Shown here piece by piece: positions 8,749 through 16,892 of a DNA stretch of 43,990 bases. The position numbers and the translations under genes are program-made. Location: the NCBI GenBank assembly GCA_017965475.1, contig JAGCPV010000130.1:1-43990 (forward strand), given 5' to 3'. The notes below the pieces were generated by a model, which worked only from the letters and a program-made list of their open reading frames with translations, had not been told where the DNA came from and made no database searches. Position 1 is the first letter of the stretch. Every line of letters begins with the position of its first letter. This stretch comes from Prevotella sp. Its GTDB lineage: Bacteria; Bacteroidota; Bacteroidia; Bacteroidales; Bacteroidaceae.

Positions 8749-9503
8749 AAAAAGCATTGATCTATACTATTGTGTTCGCAGCCATCCAGTTCGTGGCTGG
8801 CGGACTGGTCGCACAGGCCTTTCGGTTGCTGCAGGGTGAGGGTGCCGAGACGAGTGCCACAGGACTGATTGTCACGACGGCTGCAGCCAGTATCGTGACG
8901 GTGATCGTCTTTCTGGCCACAAAATGGACGGTGGTGTCGCGCCACTGGGTGCGGACCCGTCCTTGGTTTGTGCTGTTCTGGTGCGTGCTGGCCGCCCTCG
9001 GACTATTGGTTCCGTCGGAGTGGCTCCAGGAGCTGATGCCGGCCTTGCCCAACATTGCCGAGGAGACCTTCGACCTGATCATGAAGGACCGCTGGGGCTA
9101 TGTCGTCGTCGGTCTGTTGGCACCGTTGACAGAGGAGATGGTGTTCCGTGGCGCTGTCCTGAAGGCCCTGTTGCAGTGGAAGCCGAATCCCTGGGTGGGT
9201 ATCGTCATCTCGGCCGTGCTCTTCGCACTGATCCACATGAACCCGGCACAGATGCCCCATGCCTTCCTTGTCGGACTGCTGCTGGGCTGGATGTACTACC
9301 GCACAGACAGTATCGTACCGGGTGTGGTGTATCACTGGGTGAACAATACGGTAGCCTATGTGTTGTATAACCTCTATCCCAATCCGGACATGACACTGCT
9401 GGATCTCTTCGGCAATCAGCGGTCGGTACTGATGGCCCTGGTCTTTTCGCTGTGCATCTTCCTACCCGCGTTGTATCAGTTGAACATGAGACTGAAGAAA
9501 TAA
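8745..9503 (+). CDS. CPBP-family intramembrane glutamic endopeptidase
   Basis: A 252-residue polytopic membrane protein of the CPBP (CaaX protease/bacteriocin-processing, ABI) family. The three family motifs are present: EEMVFR (E130, E131, R135), FALIH (F160 to H164) and HWVNN (H197 to N201). These residues form the membrane-buried active site in the family. Hydrophobic segments span about 5-25, 40-65, 75-92 and most of 140-250. Its start overlaps the ribF stop by 4 nt and a strong terminator follows, so ribF and this gene form a two-gene operon. The substrate cannot be told; links to self-immunity or prenyl-protein processing are family knowledge only. Confidence 0.88.
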   Translation: MKKALIYTIVFAAIQFVAGGLVAQAFRLLQGEGAETSATGLIVTTAAASIVTVIVFLATKWTVVSRHWVRTRPWFVLFWCVLAALGLLVPSEWLQELMPALPNIAEETFDLIMKDRWGYVVVGLLAPLTEEMVFRGAVLKALLQWKPNPWVGIVISAVLFALIHMNPAQMPHAFLVGLLLGWMYYRTDSIVPGVVYHWVNNTVAYVLYNLYPNPDMTLLDLFGNQRSVLMALVFSLCIFLPALYQLNMRLKK

Positions 9504-9509
9504 CCAAGA

Positions 9510-9541
9510 GGGCTGGCAATCTGCCAGCCCTTTCTTGTCTT
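9510..9541 (+). terminator. Rho-independent terminator after the CPBP gene
   Basis: GGGCTGGCA (9510-9518) pairs perfectly with TGCCAGCCC (9522-9530) across a 3-nt loop, followed by TTTCTTGTCTT. It begins 6 nt after the stop. Confidence 0.9.
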
Positions 9542-9584
9542 GTGTTTTCAAATGGATTGTTTTATAAAGAAAGCATAGAAAATA

Positions 9585-10064
9585 TTATTCCAGATAGGTG
9601 GAGTTCTCTGTGGCGGCTGCCTTGATACTGTCGGTGGCATTCTCCGCCTGGATGGCATTCAGTACATTGACAGTGTCGGTCTCCTGCTCATGGAACTTCG
9701 CATAGGCGTCCTTCGGGTCGTCCCATCCCCATTCCCACGGTGCCTGGGCGGCATTGCCCAACGTGAGGATGATGGCAACGATGGCAGCAGCCCTGAACAG
9801 CGGCATCAGCCGGTCTTTCAGCGTGACGACCTTAGCCTTGGGGGCTTCACCGATCTTCTCCAGGATGCGCATGTCGAAGGCTTCGTCCAACGGGGTTTCA
9901 CGCTCTGTCTCGCAGACAAAGAGATCACGGTATTTCCGAAGGCTCTCCGGAATGTCCGAGCTGTCGGGCTGACTGAAGAAGGTGCGCAGAATGGCCTCTT
10001 CCTGCAGGGTGGTCTCACACTGCCAGTAGCGCTCTAAGAGTTGTTCGATGTACTTATAATCCAT
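9585..10064 (-). CDS. Putative membrane anti-sigma factor partner of the ECF sigma gene
   Basis: A 159-residue product when started at ATG 10064-10062; this start overlaps the end of the sigma gene by 11 nt, the usual coupling of such pairs. The frame is open further upstream, but that lies inside the sigma gene. Residues 1-85 are charged and helical, and one hydrophobic segment (LFRAAAIVAIILTLGNAA, about 89-106) would span the inner membrane, leaving about 50 residues outside. No zinc-binding HxxxCxxC is present, so it is not a ZAS-type anti-sigma. The role as anti-sigma factor is inferred from the gene order and topology, not from a recognised domain. Confidence 0.65.
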   Translation of the reverse strand: MDYKYIEQLLERYWQCETTLQEEAILRTFFSQPDSSDIPESLRKYRDLFVCETERETPLDEAFDMRILEKIGEAPKAKVVTLKDRLMPLFRAAAIVAIILTLGNAAQAPWEWGWDDPKDAYAKFHEQETDTVNVLNAIQAENATDSIKAAATENSTYLE

Positions 10065-10572
10065 ATTCCTCTGTTTCAAGATATTTCTGTCGGATGGCTT
10101 GTCGGGCACGGAAGATATTCACCTTGACCTGTTCCTCACTGATGTCCATGATGGCGGCAATCTCCTTGTAGCTTTTGCCCTCGAAATCGCGCAACTGCAT
10201 GACTGTGCGCTGTTTTTCCGGCAACTGTCCGATGAGGCGGCGTATCAGCCCTATGCGGTCTTGCTGCATGGCCCGCTCCTCGGGGTTGGATGAGTAGCTT
10301 CGGTCGGGGGCATCATGCACCCCCTCGTCGAGGCTCTGGTTCAGACTTTCCATCCGTCGCATCTTGTCGAGTGCGAGGTTCCGGCAGATGGTGAGGCAGA
10401 AGGCTTCGATGGATTCGATCTCGTCCCACTGGTCGCGCCTGTTCCAGACCTTGATCATGGTTTCCTGTACGACATCTTCCGCTTCCGCAGGGTTGAGAGT
10501 GATGCGGAGGGCAAGCCGGTAGAGCTCGTTTTTCAGCGGAAGGATATCGTTTTGGAAGCTGATCTTTTTCAT
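10054..10572 (-). CDS. RNA polymerase ECF sigma factor (sigma-70 family)
   Basis: A 172-residue sigma factor with only regions 2 and 4. Region 2 covers about 10-75 (AEDVVQETMIKVW at 31-43, then AFCLTICRNLALDKMRR), and region 4 about 113-165 (LPEKQRTVMQLRDFEGKSYKEIA, then SEEQVKVNIFRARQAIR as the recognition helix). It would direct RNA polymerase to a small regulon, probably held back by the overlapping membrane protein gene. It lies 81 nt downstream of nothing obvious as a promoter: a TAACTTTT-like string near 10604 is only a weak candidate. Regulon unknown. Confidence 0.9.
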   Translation of the reverse strand: MKKISFQNDILPLKNELYRLALRITLNPAEAEDVVQETMIKVWNRRDQWDEIESIEAFCLTICRNLALDKMRRMESLNQSLDEGVHDAPDRSYSSNPEERAMQQDRIGLIRRLIGQLPEKQRTVMQLRDFEGKSYKEIAAIMDISEEQVKVNIFRARQAIRQKYLETEEYGL

Positions 10573-10653
10573 CCTCTCTGTATAGTAAGACGAATGGGAA
10601 ACGGAAAAGTTACAGGAAAACTAAAATAAAATAAATGTAATAAATCTGATAGA

Positions 10654-11427
10654 TTATCTGATCACGGTGCCAGCGGTTCCGTCGATGGCGGTGGCCAGGG
10701 TGATGATGACACGGCAGACACCAGCGTCGATGGCGGAGAGGGCGTTCTCGATCTTCGGGAGCATCCCACCGCTGATGGTGCCGTCGGCCTTATATCGGAT
10801 AAAGTCTGCGCGTGTGATCGTGGGGATGACACTGTCGTCATCGTCAGGGTTACGGAGCACCCCTTTCTTCTCGAACGAGAAGATGAGGGTCACGTCATAG
10901 TAGGGAGCCAGGGCCTTGGCGGTCTCCGAAGCGATGGTGTCGGCATTGGTGTTGAGGATATGTCCTTCGCCGTCGTGCGTCAGGGGAGCCACCACGGGGG
11001 TGATACCCTCTTCGATAAGACGACTGAGCATCCGGCCGTCGGCACGATCGACATCGCCGACAAAGCCGTAGTCGATACCGTTCTTCAACGGGCGCTTATG
11101 GGAGCGGATGATGTCGATGTCGGCACCGGTCAGACCGAGGGCATTGACACCATTGGCCTGCAGACGGGCCACGAGGTTCTTGTTCACCAGACCGCCATAG
11201 ACCATCGTCACTACCTGAAGCATGTCGGCATCGGTGATGCGACGACCTTCTACCATCTTCGACTCAATGCCGAGGCTGGCAGCTACCTGCGTGGCGCGGC
11301 GGCCACCGCCATGGACGAGCACTTTACGCCCCTCGATGGCACTGAAGTCCTTCAGGAGCTGCGTGAGCTGGGCCTCGTCTTCGACGACGGCACCGCCCAC
11401 CTTGACGATCGTGATTTTCTCTTTCAT
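10654..11427 (-). CDS. argB: Acetylglutamate kinase
   Basis: Phosphorylates N-acetyl-L-glutamate (or the N-succinyl analogue used by some Bacteroidota) in arginine synthesis. The 257-residue length fits. Visible motifs: KVGGA at 9-13 (phosphate-binding Lys), HGGGRR at 39-44, GRRITDADML at 61-70 and LTGADIDII in the middle. It lies 43 nt behind speA on the same strand, putting arginine synthesis and arginine decarboxylation side by side. Whether Asn-/succinyl-specific residues are present cannot be judged by eye. Confidence 0.95.
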   Translation of the reverse strand: MKEKITIVKVGGAVVEDEAQLTQLLKDFSAIEGRKVLVHGGGRRATQVAASLGIESKMVEGRRITDADMLQVVTMVYGGLVNKNLVARLQANGVNALGLTGADIDIIRSHKRPLKNGIDYGFVGDVDRADGRMLSRLIEEGITPVVAPLTHDGEGHILNTNADTIASETAKALAPYYDVTLIFSFEKKGVLRNPDDDDSVIPTITRADFIRYKADGTISGGMLPKIENALSAIDAGVCRVIITLATAIDGTAGTVIR

Positions 11428-11470
11428 TTTCTAGTATTTCTAGCCAATTCAGGTGATCTGGCCGTTCTGG

Positions 11471-13363
11471 CTATTCCAGATAGGTATAGCCATAGAGGCC
11501 GCTGCGGTAGTTGCTCAGGAACTCCTTACCCTCTTCGAGGGAGATCTTGCCCTGTTTCACGCTCTTGGCGACCCAGACCTCTAATTGGCGTACGAGTTTC
11601 TTAGGATCATACTGTACATAGTCGAGTACCTCGGCCACTGTCTCACCGTCGATGATCTGGTCGATGTGGTATGTACCGTCTTTCTCAGAAATATGGACGG
11701 CATTGGTATCACCGAAGAGGTTATGCATGTCACCGAGGATCTCCTGATAGGCACCCACCAGGAACACGCCAAGGTAATAGGGCTCGTTCTTTCGCAACGG
11801 GTGAACGGGCAGGGAGTGTGAGTTATGGCGGTTGGTGACGAAATTGGCAATCTTACCGTCGCTGTCACAGGTGATATCCTGGATGGTGGCGTTGCGTGTC
11901 GGCCGTTCGTCGAGCCGCTGGATAGGCATGATGGGGAAGAGTTGGTCGATGGCCCAGCAGTCGGGCAGGCTCTGGAACAGTGAGAAGTTGCAGAAGTATT
12001 TATCAGCCAGCAGCTTGTCAATGTTCATCAGCTCTTCAGGGATATGCTTCAGACTCTTGGTGAGGATATTGATCTCATGACAGACGCTCCAGTACATGGC
12101 TTCGATCTCGGCACGGGTCTTTAGATCGACGATACCGTGGGAGAAGAGGTCAAGCACCTCCTCACGGATCTGCTCTGCGTCGTGCCAGTCCTCCAGCACG
12201 TTACGGGGGGAGAGGTTGTCCCAGATATCATAGAGATCCTTCACCAACTGGTGGCTGTTTTCGTCGGGCTCGAACTCCTCGGGCATCTCCGGCAGGGACG
12301 CCGTCTCCAACACATCGATGACGAGCACGGAATGGTGGGCGGCCAGGGAACGGCCACTCTCAGTGATGATATTGGGGTGGGGCAGTCCGTTTTTGTTGGC
12401 GGCATCCACAAAGGTGTAGATACAGTCGTTGACATACTCCTGGATGGAATAGTTGACGGAACTCTCACTGGATGGGGAGCGTGTGCCGTCGTAATCGACG
12501 CCGAGACCGCCACCGCAATCCACGAAATCCACGTTATAGCCCATCTTATGGAGTTGGATATAGAACTGTGAGGCTTCGCGGAGGGCTGTCTGGATACGGC
12601 GGATCTTCGTGATCTGACTACCGATATGGAAATGGATGAGACGGAGGCAGTCGCGCATGTCCTTCTTGTCGAGCATCTCCAGGGCATCGAGGAGTTCGGC
12701 ACTTGTCAGACCGAATTTCGAGGCATCACCACCACTCTCTTCCCATTTGCCAGAACCTGATGAGGCCAGTTTGATGCGGATACCGATGTTAGGACGGATA
12801 TTCATCTTTTTAGCAACTTTGGCGATGATATCCAGTTCGTTGAGTTTCTCCACGACGATGAAGATACGCTTACCCATCTTCTGGGCCAGAAGGGCCAGTT
12901 CGATATAACTCTGGTCCTTGTAACCGTTACAGACGATGATGGAATCGCTCTGGCACTGCACGGCGATGACGGCGTGCAACTCGGGCTTGGAACCAGCCTC
13001 GACACCGAGGTTGAACTTCTTACCGTGGGAGATGATCTCCTCGACGACCGGCTGTATCTGGTTGACCTTGATGGGATAGACCACATAGTTCTCGCCTTTG
13101 TATTCGTATTCCTCGGCAGCCTTCTTGAAACAGCTCCACGTCTTCTCGATACGGTTGTCAAGAATGTCCGGGAAACGGAGCAGTACGGGGGGAGTGACAT
13201 CACGGAGTGCCAGCTCGTCCATCACTTCGCGCAGGTCTATCTGCGTCTGGTTCTTGCAAGGCGTGACATAGACATTGCCTTTGTCGTTGATGCCGAAATA
13301 GGAGGTACCCCAACCGTTGATGTTGTAGAGTTCCTTCGAATCGTCAATAGTCCATTTCTTCAT
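11471..13363 (-). CDS. speA: Biosynthetic arginine decarboxylase
   Basis: Converts arginine to agmatine with PLP, the first step of the agmatine route to putrescine/spermidine. I start at ATG 13363 (MKKWTIDDSKELYNINGWG), the usual N-terminus of the family, giving 630 residues; the open frame extends 25 codons upstream into low-complexity DNA. YPIKVNQ at 97-103 carries the PLP Lys (K99); HFHIGSQ and DCGGGLGVDYDG are the barrel motifs; ITESGRSLAAHH follows. It overlaps nothing: 40 nt of short AT repeats separate it from aroK upstream. Confidence 0.95.
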   Translation of the reverse strand: MKKWTIDDSKELYNINGWGTSYFGINDKGNVYVTPCKNQTQIDLREVMDELALRDVTPPVLLRFPDILDNRIEKTWSCFKKAAEEYEYKGENYVVYPIKVNQIQPVVEEIISHGKKFNLGVEAGSKPELHAVIAVQCQSDSIIVCNGYKDQSYIELALLAQKMGKRIFIVVEKLNELDIIAKVAKKMNIRPNIGIRIKLASSGSGKWEESGGDASKFGLTSAELLDALEMLDKKDMRDCLRLIHFHIGSQITKIRRIQTALREASQFYIQLHKMGYNVDFVDCGGGLGVDYDGTRSPSSESSVNYSIQEYVNDCIYTFVDAANKNGLPHPNIITESGRSLAAHHSVLVIDVLETASLPEMPEEFEPDENSHQLVKDLYDIWDNLSPRNVLEDWHDAEQIREEVLDLFSHGIVDLKTRAEIEAMYWSVCHEINILTKSLKHIPEELMNIDKLLADKYFCNFSLFQSLPDCWAIDQLFPIMPIQRLDERPTRNATIQDITCDSDGKIANFVTNRHNSHSLPVHPLRKNEPYYLGVFLVGAYQEILGDMHNLFGDTNAVHISEKDGTYHIDQIIDGETVAEVLDYVQYDPKKLVRQLEVWVAKSVKQGKISLEEGKEFLSNYRSGLYGYTYLE

Positions 13364-13369
13364 CTCGAT

Positions 13370-13410
13370 AGATATAATAGATGTAATAGATACAATAGAT
13401 GTATTATATA
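13370..13410. repeat. Imperfect 9-nt tandem repeat between speA and aroK
   Basis: The stretch consists of about four copies of a 9-mer like AATAGATGT / AATAGATAC, followed by TATTATATA. It overlaps the 3' end of aroK and fills the gap to speA. No promoter or terminator is evident in it; copy number may vary between strains (inference). Confidence 0.5.
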
Positions 13411-13931
13411 TCCAGTAGCTCGCGGATCTTGGCGACACTGATCTTGATCTTCTCGTAATTGTCCATCAGGCTGACATCAAGTGTATAGCGAGCCTTGGTG
13501 TAATAGGGTTCGCGTTTCTCCAACTGCTCCCGGATGAAGGCGATGAGCTGTTCGGGTGTCTTGCCCTTCAGCAACGGGCGCTCGACCTTTCCCATCAGCA
13601 GGTGCTTGTAGAGCACTTCCGGGTCGGCCTTCAGATAGACCACCTGTCCCTGCTGGTTCAGGTAGTCCATATTGTCGAAGAAACAGGGTGTGCCACCACC
13701 GCAGCTGATGATGACATCCTCAAACTCGGCGACCTCATGGAGCATGTTGTATTCGATCTTACGGAATCCCTCCTCGCCCTGTTCGGCGAAGATCTGTGCG
13801 ACCGTCTTACGCATCCGGCTCTCGATATACCAGTCGAGGTCATAGAAGATGATGCCCAGTTCCTTGGAGAGGGCCTTGCCGACGGTGGTCTTCCCCGCGC
13901 CCATGTAGCCGATGAGGATAATCCGCGTCAT
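13404..13931 (-). CDS. aroK: Shikimate kinase
   Basis: ATP-dependent 3-phosphorylation of shikimate in aromatic amino acid synthesis. 175 residues, the usual size. P-loop GYMGAGKTT at 8-16, substrate-binding acidic residues in FYDLDWYIE (D31, D33), CGGGTPCF near 77-84, and the lid RPLLKG near 117-122. The start is 1 nt from the topA stop, so it is probably cotranscribed and translationally linked with topA. Confidence 0.95.
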   Translation of the reverse strand: MTRIILIGYMGAGKTTVGKALSKELGIIFYDLDWYIESRMRKTVAQIFAEQGEEGFRKIEYNMLHEVAEFEDVIISCGGGTPCFFDNMDYLNQQGQVVYLKADPEVLYKHLLMGKVERPLLKGKTPEQLIAFIREQLEKREPYYTKARYTLDVSLMDNYEKIKISVAKIRELLDI

Positions 13932-13932
13932 G

Positions 13933-16245
13933 TCAGCTCTTCTTTGCCGGGACAGCGTTGATCACCTTCATGCACTCGTCATAGGTCAACTGGGCTGCCT
14001 TCTCGTGCATGCTCTTTGGCAGACGGTAGTTCTTGCCGTCGTAGGCCAGATAGGGACCATAACGACCGTTGAGCACTTCCAGTTTCGGATCTTCGAGGAA
14101 GATCTTCAGATGCTTCTGGTTGTCCTGTTGGCGCTTCTCCTCAATGAGGGCGATGGCCTCCTCAAGTGTGATGGTCATGGGGTCGGCATCCTTCGGTAGG
14201 GAAGCGTATTTGCGGTTATGGAGGATATACGGGCCGAAGCGTCCGGCACCGATGGTGACAGGCTTGTGCTCGTAGTCTCCCAGTTCACGGGGCAACTTGA
14301 ACAGTTCCAATGCCTCTTTGAGTGTGATGGTCTCCATGCTCTGCTCCTTGGGGAGCTGGGCGAACTGCGGCTTGTCCTGGTCGTCGGCAGTACCAATCTG
14401 GACGACGGGACCGAAGCGTCCGATCTTAACGAAGACGGGACGTCCGCTCTTCGGGTCGGTACCGAGCTGACGCTCACCGGCCTTGTGCTCGTTGCGGCTG
14501 TTCATCGTCTTCTCCACCTCAGGCACGAAATCGTCGTAGAACGTCTGCATCATGTCCGTCCATGTCTCGCTGCCTTCGGCAATCTTATCAAAGTCCTGCT
14601 CCACCTTGGCGGTGAAGTTATAGTCCATGATATCGTTGAAGTTATCCATCAGGAAGTCGTTCACCACGATACCGATATCCGTGGGGATCAGCTTACCTTT
14701 CTCAGAACCCACGTTCTCCTTGCGGGTCTTCTGGCTGATCTGCTTACCTTTCAGGGTGATGATGGTAAAGACACGGTCCTCACCCTTCTTGTCACCCTTC
14801 TGCACGTATTCGCGCTGCTGGATGGTGGAGATGGTGGGGGCATAGGTCGAAGGACGGCCGATACCGAGTTCTTCCATCTTATGGACGAGGCTGGCCTCGG
14901 TGTATCGCTGGGGACCCTGACTGAAGCGCTCCGTGGCGATGATCTCGCGGCGGGTCAACTCCTGACCTTTTTTCAGTGGCGGCAGGAGATGTCCAAACTC
15001 CTCCTGCTGTTCCTCATCCTCGGAAGATTCGCGATAGACTTTGATGAATCCGTCGAACTTCACGACCTCACCCTGGGCCACAAACAGTTCATCGGTGCCG
15101 TTGACATTGATGTTGACGGTTGTCTTCTCGATCTCTGCGTCAGCCATCTGACTGGCGATGGTACGTTTCCAGATCAGTTCGTACAGGCGTTTCTCCTGTG
15201 ATGTTCCTTCGATTTCCGACTGATCCATATAGGTAGGACGGATGGCCTCGTGAGCCTCCTGGGCTCCCTTCGAACTGGTATGATATTGACGGGTCTTACT
15301 GTATTCCTTTCCGTATAGGTTTACAATCTCTTGCTTGCTGGCATTCAGACAGAGACTGGAAAGATTCACAGAGTCAGTACGCATATAGGTGATCCGTCCA
15401 CTCTCGTACAGGTGCTGTGCCACCATCATCGTCTGTGAGACGGTAAAGCCGAGTTTACGGGCGGCCTCCTGCTGGAGGGTTGAGGTGGTGAAAGGAGGTG
15501 CCGGGGTACGCTTCACGGGTTTCTTCGTGACACTTTCCACGGTGTAGGTGGCCTCCTTGCACTTCTCCAGGAAGGCATTGACCTCGTCCTCGGTCTTGAA
15601 ACGGTTGGCAAGCAGGGCCTTCACCTCTGTGGCCGAACCGTCGGTATTCGTGATGGCGAAGACACCATTCACGCTGTAGTAAGTCTCGCTCTGGAAATTC
15701 TGGATCTCCCGTTCCCGTTCCACGATCAGGCGTACGGCCACACTCTGCACACGTCCTGCGGAGAGGGCGGGCTTCACCTTGCGCCAGAGCACCGGCGAGA
15801 GTTTGAAACCTACGATGCGGTCGAGCACACGACGGGCCTGCTGGGCGTTCACCAGATTCATGTCCAGATGGCGCGGATGTTCGATGGCTTCCAGAATGGC
15901 AGGTTTGGTAATCTCGTGGAAGACGATACGGTTGGTCTTCTGCTTATCCAGTCCCAGCACCTCACACAGGTGCCAGGAAATAGCTTCTCCCTCACGGTCT
16001 TCATCGGATGCGAGCCATACCTTCTCGGCTTTGTTTGCCTTGGAACGCAGGTCGGCAACCAGTTTGGCCTTCTCTTCGGGGATTTCATATTCTGGCTCCA
16101 GTGACACTTCATCGACACTGAGTTCTTTCTTCTTCAAGTCACGGATATGGCCGTAGCTGGACATCACCTTGAAGTCCTTCCCAAGGAACTTCTCAATCGT
16201 CTTCGCCTTAGCTGGAGACTCGACAATTACTAAGTTTTTTTGCAT
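13933..16245 (-). CDS. topA: DNA topoisomerase I
   Basis: Type IA topoisomerase that relaxes negative supercoils. 770 residues. The N-terminal Toprim domain starts LVIVESPAKAKTIEKFLG and has SDEDREGEAI near 79-88; the active-site Tyr is Y287 in RITYMRTDS. Instead of zinc fingers, the last 200 residues hold two or three topo-C type repeats (GRFGPVVQIG, GRFGPYILHNRKYASLP, GRYGPYLAYDGKNYRLP), typical for Bacteroidota. It is first in an operon with aroK and perhaps speA and argB. Confidence 0.97.
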   Translation of the reverse strand: MQKNLVIVESPAKAKTIEKFLGKDFKVMSSYGHIRDLKKKELSVDEVSLEPEYEIPEEKAKLVADLRSKANKAEKVWLASDEDREGEAISWHLCEVLGLDKQKTNRIVFHEITKPAILEAIEHPRHLDMNLVNAQQARRVLDRIVGFKLSPVLWRKVKPALSAGRVQSVAVRLIVEREREIQNFQSETYYSVNGVFAITNTDGSATEVKALLANRFKTEDEVNAFLEKCKEATYTVESVTKKPVKRTPAPPFTTSTLQQEAARKLGFTVSQTMMVAQHLYESGRITYMRTDSVNLSSLCLNASKQEIVNLYGKEYSKTRQYHTSSKGAQEAHEAIRPTYMDQSEIEGTSQEKRLYELIWKRTIASQMADAEIEKTTVNINVNGTDELFVAQGEVVKFDGFIKVYRESSEDEEQQEEFGHLLPPLKKGQELTRREIIATERFSQGPQRYTEASLVHKMEELGIGRPSTYAPTISTIQQREYVQKGDKKGEDRVFTIITLKGKQISQKTRKENVGSEKGKLIPTDIGIVVNDFLMDNFNDIMDYNFTAKVEQDFDKIAEGSETWTDMMQTFYDDFVPEVEKTMNSRNEHKAGERQLGTDPKSGRPVFVKIGRFGPVVQIGTADDQDKPQFAQLPKEQSMETITLKEALELFKLPRELGDYEHKPVTIGAGRFGPYILHNRKYASLPKDADPMTITLEEAIALIEEKRQQDNQKHLKIFLEDPKLEVLNGRYGPYLAYDGKNYRLPKSMHEKAAQLTYDECMKVINAVPAKKS

Positions 16246-16276
16246 ACTTTGTCTCGTTATGATTTCTTACGGGCTG

Positions 16277-16284
16277 CAAAAGTA
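16277..16284 (-). promoter_or_regulatory. Candidate topA promoter (TACTTTTG)
   Basis: Minus-strand TACTTTTG fits TAnnTTTG and lies 31 nt before the topA start. No good -33 TTTG is seen at the usual distance. Confidence 0.5.
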
Positions 16285-16333
16285 AGCAAAAAAGTGGCTC
16301 ACACCTTATTTATATAGAGGATTTTTGTATTTC

Positions 16334-16861
16334 TTAACAGTTCAGCTGTAAGAATCGGTGGACAGCCTCACGGATGGAGCGCAGTCCGAAGCGCTCCACA
16401 TAGACCTCTCTGAGCGGTACCCACGTACATTCCGCCACATCGTCGCTGGCCTGTACGACAGCCTCCTCTTCCACGTGGCAGAGGTAGAACATGTCGAGCG
16501 TGTGGATGTTCATCCCGGAGTAGGGATAGATATTGGGGATGGAGAAGAGGTACTTCACCTCTTTGATGTCGAGACCCGTCTCCTCTTTGATCTCTCGGAT
16601 GATGCCCTGCTCACCGGACTCCCCGTTATCGACAAAGCCACCAGGCAGGTCGAGGGTACCCTTGGCGGGTTCTTTTCCTCGACGGGCTACCAGCAGTTCA
16701 CCCTTGCTGTTGAGGATGAAGGCCGCTGTTGACGAACTGGGGTTCTGATAATAGGTGAACCCGCAGTTCGAACAGTGCTTACTCTTGAAGTTATGGATAT
16801 CGAACAGATCACTGCCACACTTCGGACAGAAATGGAACGTGTCTAATGGATGATTCTTCAT
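16334..16861 (-). CDS. NUDIX hydrolase with N-terminal zinc ribbon
   Basis: A 175-residue hydrolase of nucleoside-diphosphate-linked compounds. A zinc ribbon (C12, C15, C30, C33) precedes the NUDIX domain. The Nudix box is complete: G75, E81, then REIKEETGL at 89-97, matching Gx5Ex7REUxEExGU. The combination resembles NudC-like or NUDIX proteins with an N-terminal zinc ribbon, but NADH pyrophosphatase specificity cannot be claimed because the NudC SQPWPFPxS motif is absent. It lies 31 nt downstream of the sialate esterase gene, so cotranscription is possible. Confidence 0.88.
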   Translation of the reverse strand: MKNHPLDTFHFCPKCGSDLFDIHNFKSKHCSNCGFTYYQNPSSSTAAFILNSKGELLVARRGKEPAKGTLDLPGGFVDNGESGEQGIIREIKEETGLDIKEVKYLFSIPNIYPYSGMNIHTLDMFYLCHVEEEAVVQASDDVAECTWVPLREVYVERFGLRSIREAVHRFLQLNC

Positions 16862-16892
16862 TTAGTTTCTTACCCTTTTGTTTTTTACCTTT

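Noticed and set aside
14218-15201. Long plus-strand open frame opposite topA
   Set aside because: It is the antisense shadow of a clearly conserved gene; its peptide has no domain or start signal.
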